From assembly GCA_934047225.1 (NCBI GenBank), contig OW203997.1:8480417-8544416 (forward strand): DNA of 64,000 nucleotides, written 5' to 3'. Shown one piece after another: positions 1-9,729 of the stretch. The notes beneath the pieces were generated by a model. The model did no database searches. It saw only the letters and a program-made list of their open reading frames with translations, and was not told the origin of the DNA. The position numbers were made by a program, and so were the translations under genes. The DNA is from Ypsolopha sequella (Eukaryota > Arthropoda > Insecta > Lepidoptera > Ypsolophidae). The stretch's first letter is position 1, and each line of letters starts with the position of its first letter.

Positions 1-121
1 TGTTATACATAGGGATCCTATTTTATACTAGCGGACCCTATTTTCATATCATCTTTTCGTGGGATATCAATTCTTTTTAATTTAAAATAAATATTTGTAT
101 TTGGCTATTTTAGCTTTTCAT

Positions 122-195
122 TTAATTTGATACGTTTAAACGCAAGAAAAATTACAATTAAGGTATTTTTCTTGTGTTTAAAAGTATCAAATTAA
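122..195. repeat. short near-perfect hairpin
   Basis: Two 31-base arms (122-152 and 165-195) are reverse complements except for two positions, with a 12-base loop. It could be a miniature inverted-repeat element or a small-RNA precursor-like fold. No target duplication was recognised. Confidence 0.7.
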
Positions 196-271
196 ATTCT
201 TTTTAATACTATTATAATAAAAAGGCAAAAAATGTTCTTATTTCACGTTTATTTATTTAATCCTATGGCTT

Positions 272-344
272 ATAAAAGTTTACAAGTCGTTCGTATTGTT
301 ATTGGAGATACCAATAATAATATGAACGACTTGTAAACTTTTAT
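272..344. repeat. short near-perfect hairpin
   Basis: Arms of 34 bases (272-305 and 311-344) pair with two mismatches, both of G-U wobble type if read as RNA, around a 5-base loop. The arms start ATAAAAGTTTACAAG. The size fits a tiny MITE; a pre-miRNA-like role is speculative. Confidence 0.75.
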
Positions 345-479
345 TTTAACCATTCAGCTGCGTCTTCTATAAGGATGAACAGGTTCATTTTTAAAAATAA
401 TCACACTAAAAACTTTATCCTTGTTTATTCCCCTTTATTTTAGTGTGCCCGAAGACCAAATGACATAGGCATGTGTATA

Positions 480-590
480 CATCGTCACGACATGAATCCT
501 CGAGGTGTTTCTTAATATAGTCTGATACGAACTGTGAATTTCAAATCAAAGTTAACATCCGTACACCCACATTTCACTGATGGCTTCTGG
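480..590 (-). repeat. dispersed repeat, body of the SINE family at 38.5 kb
   Basis: The stretch runs from CGTCACGACATGAATCC through a GTACACCC..TTTCAC core. It resembles 38507-38584 in the same orientation and 30724-30836 in the reverse orientation. The 38.5-kb copy has a tRNA-like head on its minus strand, so this copy is provisionally placed on the minus strand as a truncated, diverged member. Confidence 0.4.
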
Positions 591-1135
591 ACGTTTAAGC
601 ATGAGACCGCATATCGGAAACTCTGGACCCGTGACCAGAAACGGGCCAACAAATTACATTTTCGATGTTCCTGTCATGTGGAAGTGGTCTAGATTTTTGA
701 CAATATTGACATGCCTATGTGAAATAAATCCCAAATTCATACCGTAGATATTTATTAGTCAGTAGAAGAAGTTATTTCTTTCTTTTTGCTATGTTTGTGA
801 GAGTTTTGTTCAGTATGATAAGTACTTGTGGAGAATATGGTTTCATTGTCTATTCACCTGTCTATTTACGCCCAGTCTATTTCAACCGCGTGCATCGGAT
901 GAGTCATTACTTATAATAGCTGGTAACTGCAGAGCTCAAGGTTCAGTAACTGGGCCAAGCGAACTTGTTGTAGAGCATACGGAATTCTGACTTAAATATT
1001 TCTGAGATGAAAGAGTCCATCCAGACATTCGAATGTGGCAAAGACGCTCAAAGGGCAAGGACTAAGAAGCTTATCCCATTACAAAGACACGCCAAAAATG
1101 TGACCTTCAATTCTTTACCTTTCAAGTGCAATAGA
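591..1135. other. no recognised feature
   Basis: No coding exon, RNA gene or repeat structure was recognised. An 11-base inverted match (CATAGGCATGT near 463, ACATGCCTATG near 711) suggests the DNA from about 460 to 720 may be an old element. Confidence 0.4.
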
Positions 1136-1250
1136 ATAGAATAGAATAGAATAGAATATCTGTTTATTTATCTGCCACAATACAATTACATAATAAAAAC
1201 TTAAAACGAGACATTTAACAAAATAAAAAAATAAATAGAGACAGCAACAC
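1136..1250 (-). mobile_element. non-LTR retrotransposon 3' end with (TATTC)n tail
   Basis: Five copies of AGAAT/AATAG at 1136-1160 are followed by TTTATTTATCTGCCACAATAC. Read on the minus strand this is an A/T-rich 3' UTR ending in a TATTC simple tail, a usual pattern of LINE 3' ends in Lepidoptera. A similar tail is at 62155. The upstream extent is unclear. Confidence 0.45.
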
Positions 1251-1695
1251 CTTCATAGATGAAAAAGTTTCAGGAGTAATAAAGATACATAACATAATTT
1301 ATTTTAACGTGCGAATTTCAATAGGGGTTAACACTCCAGTCTGGTTATAAACTTCTTATTTTTGACATAGACAGGGTCGCTGCGAGGGGCACAGGCAAGA
1401 TAAAATCTGCCCAACAATGCCACAAGGCAAGAACTGCAGTAAATGCATAAAATTGCAAGTACTGCCGCGGAAATATATGAAGACCATCTTTTTTCGATGG
1501 TAGACGTAACTATATAATCAACTTACTCTCAAATGCAAGCGTACATTTACGACAATCTAAATTCTCATTTCAAATTCAATTTCAAGACGACCATTGCGCT
1601 AAGAAAACGTCATCGTAACAAAAACTTTAAGCCCGTGAGATAAACGTGAAAATTGCCTAGGTCAAGTATTTTAATTCTTTCTAAGTGCTCAATTA

Positions 1696-2300
1696 AATGA
1701 ATGAATGAATGAATTGTTTATTTTTCTAAAAACATTACTTAAAACTATTACAATTTTGCCAAACCACTATCGCGGTTTGTCGGCAAGCTCTTAATTTTAA
1801 TTATATACTATTCACACTATACACAAACACTTTTTGTAGAAGTAGCTAACAAGTAAACAAAGAGAAAAAGAAAAACTATATTATACGACATATTTAAGTC
1901 TTAAATAAAAGTAAGCGCTTGAGTTTATTTTTAAAACTAGATTTCGTTACATTATTAACACAGAAGTCTGTTGGGAAGCTTTTATAAATTTTAGGTAGCA
2001 TAATAATGCCCATACGGGATCCGTAGTAGTTACAATGTTTAGGTATTAGGTATCTGGTCTCATTTCTTTTGGCACTACGGGTAGGATAGCCATGGTTCAC
2101 TATTTTTAAATAATTTGGTTTTCCAAACGTTTCTATTGCTATTTCATATGTTACTCTAGTATCTATTGGCATTATTCTACAGATTTTGAAGAGATTTTCA
2201 TATTCACCTTTACATTTTATTTTAATATTTCTACTAAAGAACGTCACGAACAAATTCGTTACATTTCATGAGTCTTTGATTTATAAATATATGGTCTATG
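1696..2300 (-). pseudogene. 5'-truncated LINE, C-terminal part of reverse transcriptase ORF
   Basis: The minus-strand frame from about 2253 to the stop at 1894 encodes roughly 115 residues ending in a motif order typical of the last part of Jockey/CR1-like LINE ORF2 proteins: a TRS block, YGSR, a P-x-IYKSFP block, then SSFKNKLKRLLL. That segment lies after the RT catalytic domain, so no polymerase activity is encoded. The 3' UTR (1893 down to 1715) ends in a (TTCA)n tail, seen on the plus strand as repeated AATG at 1696-1713. An in-frame stop just upstream of the readable part shows decay or 5' truncation. LINE identity is strong; clade assignment is from recall and weaker. Confidence 0.6.
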
Positions 2301-2405
2301 TTACCACGCACAGCGATGATACGCCAAAAATCATCGAGACAAAATCTTTTGGCCAAAATTAAACACAGAAAGTAATAATCAATCTGAGTAGTCACCATCC
2401 TACAT

Positions 2406-2566
2406 CAAGGCGCGGTTACAAGGGGGAAGGGGGCGATTGCCTGGTGCCCGCCGAAGTTACATAATTTTAACTAATTTCCACATTTTGTAATCGTCATAAA
2501 CACTTCACTAACCAATGTACAGAAATTGCCCCCCTGAACGAAATCCTGAATACGCGCCTGCATTCA
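2406..2566. repeat. possible MITE with GGCGCG/CGCGCC ends
   Basis: AAGGCGCGGTT near the left and ACGCGCCTGC near the right flank a stretch that has GGGGGAAGGGGGCG on one side and GCCCCCCTGAACG on the other, so the ends are inverted. This is a weak structural call. Confidence 0.3.
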
Positions 2567-2647
2567 TCCTGCTTGTAAAACAACAACCGTAGCGGTTCAA
2601 ATTATAAAGCTTATCAGGATTCCAAAACCAAAACACAGACTTTTCTA

Positions 2648-2889
2648 TATATAATGAATAGAAAATCACTGGTACTATCCCATAAATTTATTTAATACTT
2701 CCTGACCGGTTTCGCCTTTATAGCATTATCAAAGGAATTAATATAAGATATTATTGTGTAATTATACTATTTATTGTGTAATTAAGATCTTATATTAATT
2801 CCTTTGATAATGCGATAAAGGCGAAACCGGTCTGGAAGTATTAAATAAATTTGTGGAATAGTACAAGTGATTTTCTGTTCATTATGTAT
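2648..2889. mobile_element. foldback element, arms about 100 bp
   Basis: Arms 2648-2749 and 2787-2889 are reverse complements over about 100 bases with few mismatches, sharing the block GATAAAGGCGAAACCGGTC and its complement. The 37-base spacer repeats TATTGTGTAATTA. No ORF is present. The structure fits a long-TIR MITE. Confidence 0.75.
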
Positions 2890-3253
2890 TGCTAGTTCCA
2901 CCAAGTGCCAACAATCAACAGAGTAAACATTCTACAGACTTTTCTGTTTTTTTGTCAGATCAGGTTTTAATCTAGAATTTTAGTTCTAGGTTATCCTTAT
3001 ATATATTTGACCTCTGGGAATAAAATCTTCCCATCACAAGCTTTTCAGTCTTTAAGCCGTCTAGAACTGAGGTATTTAGGGCAATACGTTTTATCTTACT
3101 ACCTGTATAATGATAATGATGTAATGGATAAAATTAATATAACAAAGACAAAAAAGACTAATGGAAATCAGTCCCAGGCGAGGTCTCTCGAGGTGTTTCG
3201 AATGTGCTTCTGTAGAAAACATTAAACTACCTAGATAGCAACAGACGTCTACC

Positions 3254-3502
3254 TTACTTTAGTACGTAGTTATAGATCTGAGCCCAGAATAGGTCAACGA
3301 ACTGAGCGACAAAAGCCCAGATAAATCCGACAACCGGTTGCAAAACACTGCTGAAATCCAGCCTCGTAGACGCGGTCGATTCGTGGAGAAAAGGCGTTTG
3401 ATAGACATTTCGAAGCCGTAAATTATTTTCTTGATAGACTTTGTGCTGGGTTTGAGCTGGGTTGGGTCCGACAGATGCTCGAAATTTCGATGAGGATGTG
3501 AT
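3254..3502 (-). CDS. candidate C-terminal or internal coding exon, unknown protein
   Basis: One minus-strand frame is open for 82 codons with no internal stop and an amino-acid makeup unlike random AT-rich DNA. It has a polar N-terminal half (PNPAQTQHKVYQENNLRLR) and a C-terminal aromatic and hydrophobic half (SSVLQPVVGFIWAFVAQF, then DLFWAQIYNYVLK) that could be a membrane segment or amphipathic helix. It ends at TAA (3254-3256), or the exon could end after CTAAA at a GTAAGG donor overlapping that stop. The upstream limit is a TAA at 3503-3505, so the true start must lie at a splice acceptor inside the frame; the acceptor is not clear. No methionine is present. I do not recognise the protein. 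It may also be a fragment of an unrecognised transposon gene. Confidence 0.35.
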   Translation of the reverse strand: MTSSSKFRASVGPNPAQTQHKVYQENNLRLRNVYQTPFLHESTASTRLDFSSVLQPVVGFIWAFVAQFVDLFWAQIYNYVLK

Positions 3503-3964
3503 TTAGTTCACTCTTTGTTTGCAGTAAATAAAGAAAAGAGCACATCGCTGTCAAGATAGGTACAGCCGTTGTTATACGAAGGATCTCTTTTTTAACATTA
3601 ATGAATATAACCAAAAACAGAAAAAACAACAAATTAAGTTTAATTTTAGTCTTATTTAATGTCATAAATTATATCTAAATTAAATGTATATTGAATGTAC
3701 TCGTATATGCAATACAGAAGATAAATATACATATATAAATACACTAAATATTTAACATTGAAAGAAGTTGAACATCAGCAATATCATGTATTCTGTTTTT
3801 TTTTCTTTTTATTACATAGCTTTAATACAAGTTAACGAAGTAAAAAAAAAATTCGTATGCAAATTCCATTGAAAATTACTTAGATGAAGTTGTTAATTGT
3901 GTAAAACAGGTAGTAAATACAAGTTTATGAGTCCCCTTCTAAGTCCGCATATTGTGACGTGCAA

Positions 3965-4014
3965 CTGCGGAAACCTACACTGCGCGTGGATTGACACGCA
4001 CTTGGCCGGTTTTT
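3965..4014 (-). repeat. end fragment of the AAGTGCGAGTC repeat
   Basis: TTGACACGCACTTGGCCGGTTTTTA is the inverted version of the AAAAACCGGCCAAGTGCG terminus seen at 24474, 47880 and 62400. Only the terminus is recognisable. Confidence 0.4.
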
Positions 4015-4140
4015 ATACATATTTTAGTTTTAGAACATGATAAGGTGGTAACAATTTGCTGTTAAGCTTGACCTAGGCATTGTAATAATATCCCCTCAGA
4101 GCCTTGCCATATCGTGCCCGTTGGTAATAAATAAATCACT

Positions 4141-4759
4141 AGACATTCAATACGTCACAATACACTAGCCACCTCTACAATTTACAAGCAATTACAAACG
4201 TATAATTTGCAGTTGGAAATAAATACAGGTCGTGCTGCAATGGTGTCGATTCGGTGTAACACGACTTAACTTATTTACGAGTATCAGGACTAACCTTATT
4301 TCAAGTGTCGTCTCTTTGTCTTTTCGATACAGAAAGAAAAAGACAGAACGCTTAAGTTTAGTTTTTCAAATAAGTTAAAACGTGTTACACCGAATCACAC
4401 AAATACCTGTCGTTCGATAGAATAAAACATTTAATTGTGTATTTAGGCAAAGAGTTTTAGATCTCTAAAGAACCCAATATTATATATTATTATACAAGGT
4501 CACTTGTAATAATCAATATTAATAATGAATATAAGTGACCTTAATAGTTATTCGTAAGTAATAAGTGACCTTGAATAATAATATTGTGTTCTTTAGAGAT
4601 CTAAAACTCCTTGCCTAAATACACAATGAAATGTTTTATTCTACTCGTATCAGGTATTGCAGCATGAATTGTATTTATTTCCAACTGCAAATTATATCGT
4701 GTTTGTAATTGCTTGTAAATTTTAGAAGTGGCTAGTTCATTATGACGTATTGAATGTCT
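4141..4759. mobile_element. large palindromic element with nested MITE
   Basis: The outer ends AGACATTCAATACGTCA (4141) and TGACGTATTGAATGTCT (4743-4759) are inverted, and the arms pair over about 180 bases each: outer arm parts 4141-4238 against 4660-4759, inner parts 4405-4486 against 4578-4650. The left arm is interrupted by a separate 160-bp palindrome at 4242-4401. The loop carries three copies of AAGTGACCTT or its complement. It is an old long-TIR foldback, with no ORF. Confidence 0.75.
4242..4401. mobile_element. palindromic CGATTCGG MITE, copy 1
   Basis: The ends GTGTCGATTCGGTGTAACAC and GTGTTACACCGAATCACAC are inverted, with a conserved centre TTTGTCTTTTCGATACAGAAA. Comparison with the uninterrupted right arm of the host palindrome shows an AAT on each side (4239-4241 and 4402-4404), a 3-bp target duplication as in Harbinger-type MITEs. 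Copies 2 and 3 are at 14104 and 30941. Confidence 0.75.
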
Positions 4760-4831
4760 CGTTTTTTGTGTTATTGACTAGAAAACAACACAGAGATGTT
4801 TTTTTTTTTATTTTACCCGCAAAAATAGTCA

Positions 4832-5256
4832 TTAAGGCGCTACGGAAAAAAAATCGATACTTTAAGAACTTGCATTTCTACTTCAGTAAATAATGTATTA
4901 TTTTGATAAAATAGTATATTATTTTGGATTCTTTTTCTAGGGATCTGTTAAAACAGAAACGCGATTGAAGATATTCAGCTCGATAGAAATATTTATTAAA
5001 ATGAGGTCTTTTTCGACACCAATTCTCCTGGTTTGACAATTTAGAATGACATATGAACTGCAATTATATTTTATTAGATGGGTTTTAACGGTATCTAGGA
5101 CATAGTTAAACAAAATTTAGATAGCAACTTTAGTACATTTTAAATTAATAAAAAACCGACTTTTTGCTACTTTTCCACGAATCCGTCCCTCTCGCACTGA
5201 GGGTTTTTTCGCATATGGAGTAACAGGGACGCAAAAACTTTTACATATCGCCTTAA
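4832..5256 (-). mobile_element. TTAA-flanked MITE, copy 1 (425 bp)
   Basis: The element runs from TTAAGGCGCTACGG to CATATCGCCTTAA. It aligns throughout with copies at 40714, 52336, 53552 and 58481, and is exactly as long as the 53552 copy. Homology stops at the TTAA on both sides, so TTAA is the probable target duplication and the element's own ends are GGCG. TTAA targeting is typical of piggyBac-type elements, but the short end motif gives no firm superfamily. It has no intact ORF; a conserved minus-strand-like frame across copies is a by-product of the shared sequence. Confidence 0.8.
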
Positions 5257-6248
5257 GGGCCCGTTATCCCTGACATTGAGCACCTCATTTTGCATAAAGT
5301 AGAACTGAACTCCATGACTTTTATTCTAGTTTAAAACATCAAAATACGTTTTCACGGTAAAATTTTCAGAAAACTATCCGCAAAAGTACTTAGTAAATTA
5401 CATTTTCCTTAATTTTCTGTAATTTTCCTACGATTTGGTAATGTACATTTTATATAAAACGAAAAAACATGAAAAATCGACCAAGTTTCGGATTTTATTT
5501 TGATCGAGCGAAGTATAACGTATCGCGTTTTGAACCTCAAAAACATCTGCAGAAAGAATGTAGGTATCTAAGATATATATTTTTTTTTCAGACAAAAAAT
5601 ACACAATTTCATGGATTAAAATGAATCAGAAAAGAGACAAAATTTGAATAAGCCCCCCTTAATTACTACTGTATACAAAATTTTGCAGTTGCTACCCAAA
5701 ATTCACCCATTTTCTGTACGTCTAGCACTAAACGTCAGATTATGTAGGATACACTGTATCGGTAGACCTTATCATAATCATAATGTCTGTTCGTGTGAAG
5801 AAACCATAACCGAAACCATTTGGAGCCATTTGCACGGAGTGTCACAATATACGAGTACAATGTTTAGTATTTTCAAGAGAAACCTGCTAAAGCGTAGACG
5901 CTAGAAGCATTAGCCTATTGTGAAATATGCTAAAAGTGCAAGAGCAATGGCCTCCAGGGGGCCATTACCGCCCCCACTTGCCCCCTTATAAGTTTATTCA
6001 CTTGTGCCGTCCCTGGTTATTAATATTTCTTCATCTGAACCTTCAGCCTGGCTTGGTTATTAGTTGAAAATGTAAATAAACCGTTATTTGTATTAAAGTA
6101 CTGTCTTGTCTTCGTATATGAATATGAACAAAATCAAAAGAGTCTATTTACTATTTTACAATCTCTGTGGGACCAAATATTTCGACAAAATTCGGTTTCG
6201 AATCAACATTTTACACAAAATTTCAGGTTTCTATCTCATTCCGTCTAA
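5257..6248. other. no recognised gene
   Basis: No exon or RNA gene was recognised. A small GC-rich foldback (GGCCTCCAGGGGGCC) lies near 5949 and the rest is AT-rich. Weak similarity of 5440-5520 to other AT-rich repeats cannot be resolved by eye. Confidence 0.4.
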
Positions 6249-6360
6249 GAATGAATGAATGAATATGTTTATTTATTTCAAAGATAACTTAATCTAAATA
6301 CATCCCACAAAACCAAGTAGAAATTTGGTTTGTTTGTGGGGAGGGAGTCGCACTTCTTTT
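6249..6360 (-). mobile_element. LINE 3' end with (ATTC)n tail
   Basis: GAATGAATGAATG at 6249-6264 followed by TTTATTTATTTC and a GGGAGGGAGTC block reads on the minus strand as a 3' UTR with an ATTC tail. No coding part is visible. Confidence 0.4.
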
Positions 6361-6458
6361 TATATAATTAGATAGTTATGTACTAAATTATAAGTAGTTA
6401 GGTACAATAATAGTAAATAATAAAATTGAAATAAATATATATATATTGCTACATAGAG

Positions 6459-6636
6459 CACTTATTTTATTTTATTTTTTGTTTAATTAAAACATTAAGT
6501 ATATAAAAATTATTTTCGAAATATATTTCGAAATTGAATTCGACTGACGCCGGCCCCAAAGTGGGCCGAAATATATTTCGAAAATAATTTTTATATACTT
6601 AATGTTTTAATTAAACAAAAAATAAAATTAAATAAT
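6459..6636. mobile_element. foldback with GGCCC core
   Basis: The arms 6459-6530 and 6567-6636 pair almost perfectly for about 70 bases, flanking a 36-base spacer containing GACTGACGCCGGCCCCAAAG. The inner arm ends are CGAAATATATTTCG. The 22013-22161 element has the same plan (AAATATATTTCGGGCCCCAC next to GGCATCAGT), and 28060-28096 carries a single arm of the type. Confidence 0.8.
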
Positions 6637-6754
6637 AAAATGCTATTTTAATTTGTCAATGTTTTCATGTTTTGTAAAAGGTAAGTTTTATATAACTTCG
6701 CGAATTTATTTTTATTTTGTTCAGATCTCATATGAATAGGCATTTCATTATAAA

Positions 6755-7105
6755 ATATGTCAGAGCTAGAGACCCTTGACATAAGGACAGACATGACGGA
6801 CAGCGGAATGCGAATTGCACTTTGGGTACGGAAGCCTAAAAAGGCTAACTTTGACAGCCTCCATTTCTTTATTTGTAGTTAAAAACAATAAATACTAGTC
6901 AATGACATGCTAGGGTAATCCCCCCTGAATAATAAATAGTGTAATTGCATTTCTAATTCAATCGGGTTTTATCGGGTTTTAGTCAACATTTTTGACAAAA
7001 TATCCAAATTTCAAGTTTGTAACTCAGTCATTCCGTCTACTACGACGACGGACGGACAGCTGAGTTACCTGTTTGTTTTGCCGTTAATATACGGAACCGT
7101 AAAAA
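6755..7105 (+). repeat. fragments of the GGAACCCTAAAA repeat
   Basis: GAGCTAGAGACCC..ACATAAGGACAGACATGACGGACAGC..GGTACGGAAGCCTAAAAA (6765-6840) and CATTCCGTCTACTACGACG..ACGGAACCGTAAAAAA (7030-7105) resemble the 3' part of the repeats at 48130-48208 and 51545-51678. These are two diverged terminal fragments. Confidence 0.4.
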
Positions 7106-7150
7106 AGTCCTACATACGATCATTGGTGACTGACGGACCGTTCACCTAAT

Positions 7151-7653
7151 TTAAGAGGATGGCATAACCTAGCAACTTTTTTTATTACCAGTCCAGCACA
7201 ATACATCTAATGGCAAAGACCTTATTCGCTTTTCATATAGGCGATTATTATGTTGGCTCTTGGGCCTCTTTTTCTTGGACGCGTAATACTAGTGATCACG
7301 CAGCGAAACAACAAATTGGTGTGTTTTTAGCTAATACTGAAATATTTTGTAGGGAAAAAATTATTGGATTTAGGTAAAATCTCTTCATATTTCTATTACC
7401 TATTTAATAAAAAAAAATCAAGTTGATCTCTTAACCGCGTTTTTGAAACGAACGTTTGAGAACCAAAAAAAAGAGGGTGGAAATCTTTTTTTTTTTACAA
7501 AAGTATAAATCTTAATAACTACATTGTTTATAGGTGGAATCCCTAGATAAAAGATCGATAAATCAAATATATTTTCTTCAATATGAGGAGAGACCTAGTT
7601 TCTTCCAATAAACCCTTGAAAACCTGGTGTTGTTGATGTTCTAGCGTCAGGTA
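7151..7653 (-). mobile_element. ~500-bp dispersed repeat (Q), copy 1
   Basis: It aligns in reverse orientation with 15929, 33968 and 59918. Shared blocks include CTAGAACATCAACAACACCAGG, TTTGTTGTTTCGCTGCGTGATCA.. and CTAGTATTACGCGTC. The end on this side begins TTAAGAGGATGGC. The copy at 33968 has TTAA at both ends, so this may be another TTAA-target family. No ORF is conserved. Confidence 0.7.
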
Positions 7654-7788
7654 ACGTAGACGTAGGTACGTAACGTTAGTTGCATAATGTAAACACGATA
7701 CTCTAGTTATAAATGTTGTCTTGGAATGTATACAGACAGAGTTATGCCACAAAATAACCACTTACAGACGGTTTACTCCGCATAACTA

Positions 7789-8281
7789 GCGAAAACAGGC
7801 GCACGCACACATAGACGCGTACGTACTCAGGTGAATTGAATGCCAATACGAAATTCTAACAGGTGGTAGAGCTGATGCCAGGGTCGACTGTGGAGGTACC
7901 ACCATCTTACTTGGAGACTCCCTCGAAGTAATTCGGGGGAAAGTAAGAGGACAGCTCACAGGCAAAAAACCAGGAGGCCCACCATGCCTGGGACCGATGG
8001 ATGGCGGTATATATATATCCATCCCTAATAGCCGGGCTTTATATGGAACAGACTGGTGACGGGCAACGGCGTCACTGGTGCGAGGGTTCCGGCACCGCGC
8101 TCAGCAACCCGCCTGCCCAGCGTGTGTGAGTATGGGCAATTCTTCCAGGATGACCACCGGGAGTGGCAAAGTCCTGGAAAGGCTTCTGTCCAGCAGTGGA
8201 CAAACTAGGCTGGTGGATGGATGGAAGAAATTCTGCCGAGATCACGTACGCGTCTATGCATGTGTGCGTCTGTTTTCGCTC
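7789..8281. mobile_element. foldback element interrupted by SINE-like insertion
   Basis: GCGAAAACAGGCGCACGC (from 7789) and GTGTGCGTCTGTTTTCGC (to 8280) are inverted; arms 7789-7826 and 8244-8281 also share ACGTACGCGTCTATG. The retroposon at 7858-8226 sits in the loop, flanked by GAAATTCT on both sides. Removing it leaves a foldback of about 115 bp. Confidence 0.7.
7858..8226 (+). mobile_element. SINE-like / LINE-tail retroposon, copy 1
   Basis: The body starts AGGTGGTAGAGCTGATGCC and ends GTCCAGCAGTGGACAAACT followed by a GGATGGATGG tail. An 8-bp target duplication GAAATTCT lies at 7850-7857 and 8227-8234. Three more copies (37666, 43653, 61693) each have their own direct repeats of 11-14 bp and variable 5' ends, the signature of target-primed reverse transcription. 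A frame reading DCGGTTIL..GQLTGK..PCLGPMDGG..ALYGTDW-stop recurs across copies; it may be a relic of a LINE ORF end. No tRNA-like A/B boxes were found, so SINE is a size-based label. Confidence 0.75.
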
Positions 8282-8575
8282 CGTCGTCGAGTCGAGTCGG
8301 CCTTCTGGTAGTATCTATTTTGTGGTTATGCCCTGCCTGGGTTACCTCTCCGCCTTTTAGACATTATTGGGGTCATGGTATCACGGCATACCAGCATGAC
8401 TTTGATAATCTTGATGTAAATAAACAAATCTTTTGGAAACGAACCAACAGACTTGCCAAGGAAGATGTTGCCTTGAATAAAATCTCTACAAGAGATCGCG
8501 AGACCACAAAAAGTTTGTTTGGTGTTTTCTTCGATGTCTTATCAACAAAAACAACCTGTTATTTATATTAGGTAC
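8282..8575. other. target region of the LTR element
   Basis: AT-rich DNA with no recognised feature. It resumes after the LTR element at 12490; the pre-insertion join reads TTAGGTACTTACATT. Confidence 0.4.
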
Positions 8576-9707
8576 TGTAGCATTCGCTACAAGTATTCAA
8601 CCTTTTTATATATTTTTAGTCTTTCTTTATCGTTGGCTGCTTTTCTGAATTTTCGAATTCAAATAGTTAGAATGATCTTGTCAGATTTTTTTTGTTATTT
8701 TTCTCATATCAAAGAAGATCGTGACAGAGGAAGGAAATTTGCCACAAGAAATTTAAAATATCAAATTTTAAAACTATATCTTATCTATAACTTATATAGA
8801 AACAGAGCGCATTTGCCATGAGCATTGTTTAAGCCAGTTTTCCTGCATTTCCCGGTAAGTTTTGTGTAATTTTGGTTTCATTCTCTGAAAATCCTTTTTG
8901 TCCCGTTTCCAATACGTTAATTTCCTTTCCCTCGTTTCATAAGCATGTCTTGACGCCGTTGTTTTATTTCTTTACAGCGACCCTTCGGGATTAATTTTTA
9001 AAGGGTTTCTGGGTCTCCCTATTTTGATTATCCCATCCGCCATCTCGTACGGTTGTACCTATTGAGGCCTGATGTAAGGACCACGTCCCTGGTGAGCTAA
9101 AGCTTCCGATACTAAAATTGAAATCGCCAAGCTTCATCGACTGCTCCCGGGAACACCGGAAACTCCCAAAGTCACGAAGAGACCCTTACCAGGTTTTTAA
9201 TATCTGTAGCTTAATATTCAGCATCGATTATTTTTATTCCTTAGTGTAAAGCTAGATAACGATTGCTCGTAACACCTTATTATTACGTTTTTCTTTCGGA
9301 TCAAGAGTTATCAAAACTTCCGTGAAATCTTAGTTTAAAGGATCCTATAAACTAGTGTCGACAACCAAATTTAAAATCCATTATTTTATGAATAAATGCG
9401 TCGTTCAAGCTAAAAGGAAATTAAAATCTTAAATAAGTGGAATTTGGCATAATAATTTTTTTGATCTAAGAATTTCCTTTGTAGCGATTCTCTTCTGATA
9501 TTATTGTTCTTTTGTACCATATTTTTCTTACCTCGGTTTTGTTGTTTTTGTGTATTTTAAGATAAAATTATACGGTTTATTCATCCAGGTTTACCTCTTT
9601 TTTTGGCTGTCACCAGGTTTGCCTGGTGGCAGTCCAAATTCAATTCGAAATTACGTTCGTAATATGTGGCAAAAAATAAAATTTTTTTTTTTTAAAATAA
9701 CGCTACA
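8576..9707 (+). repeat. 5' LTR
   Basis: The LTR opens with its own small hairpin TGTAGC-ATTC-GCTACA. It holds TATA-like ATATATTTTT near 8607 and CTTATATAGAAA near 8785, an AATAAA at 9391-9396, and an intron-like pair: donor GTAAGT at 8855 and acceptor TTTCTTTACAG ending 8977. Which of these signals is used is unknown. Confidence 0.92.
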
Positions 9708-9711
9708 TTTA

Positions 9712-9729
9712 TGGCGCCCGAACAAAAGG
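9712..9729 (+). promoter_or_regulatory. primer binding site, tRNA-Lys type
   Basis: TGGCGCCCGAACA starts 4 bases after the LTR and matches the complement of the 3' end of tRNA-Lys(UUU) for 13 bases, as in other Lys-primed retroelements; the match then breaks down (AAAGG). A good donor GGTGAGT starts at its end (9729) and TTTGTTTGTTTTCAG ends at 9848, so a leader intron of about 120 bases is possible. Confidence 0.85.

Noticed and set aside
7786..8022. Proline-rich minus-strand frame
   Set aside because: Antisense reading of the retroposon body, present in the same form in the copies at 43653 and 61693.
8221..8571. 116-codon plus-strand frame before the LTR element
   Set aside because: It begins in the retroposon tail, crosses a foldback arm and continues into AT-rich DNA; no shared composition or motif.
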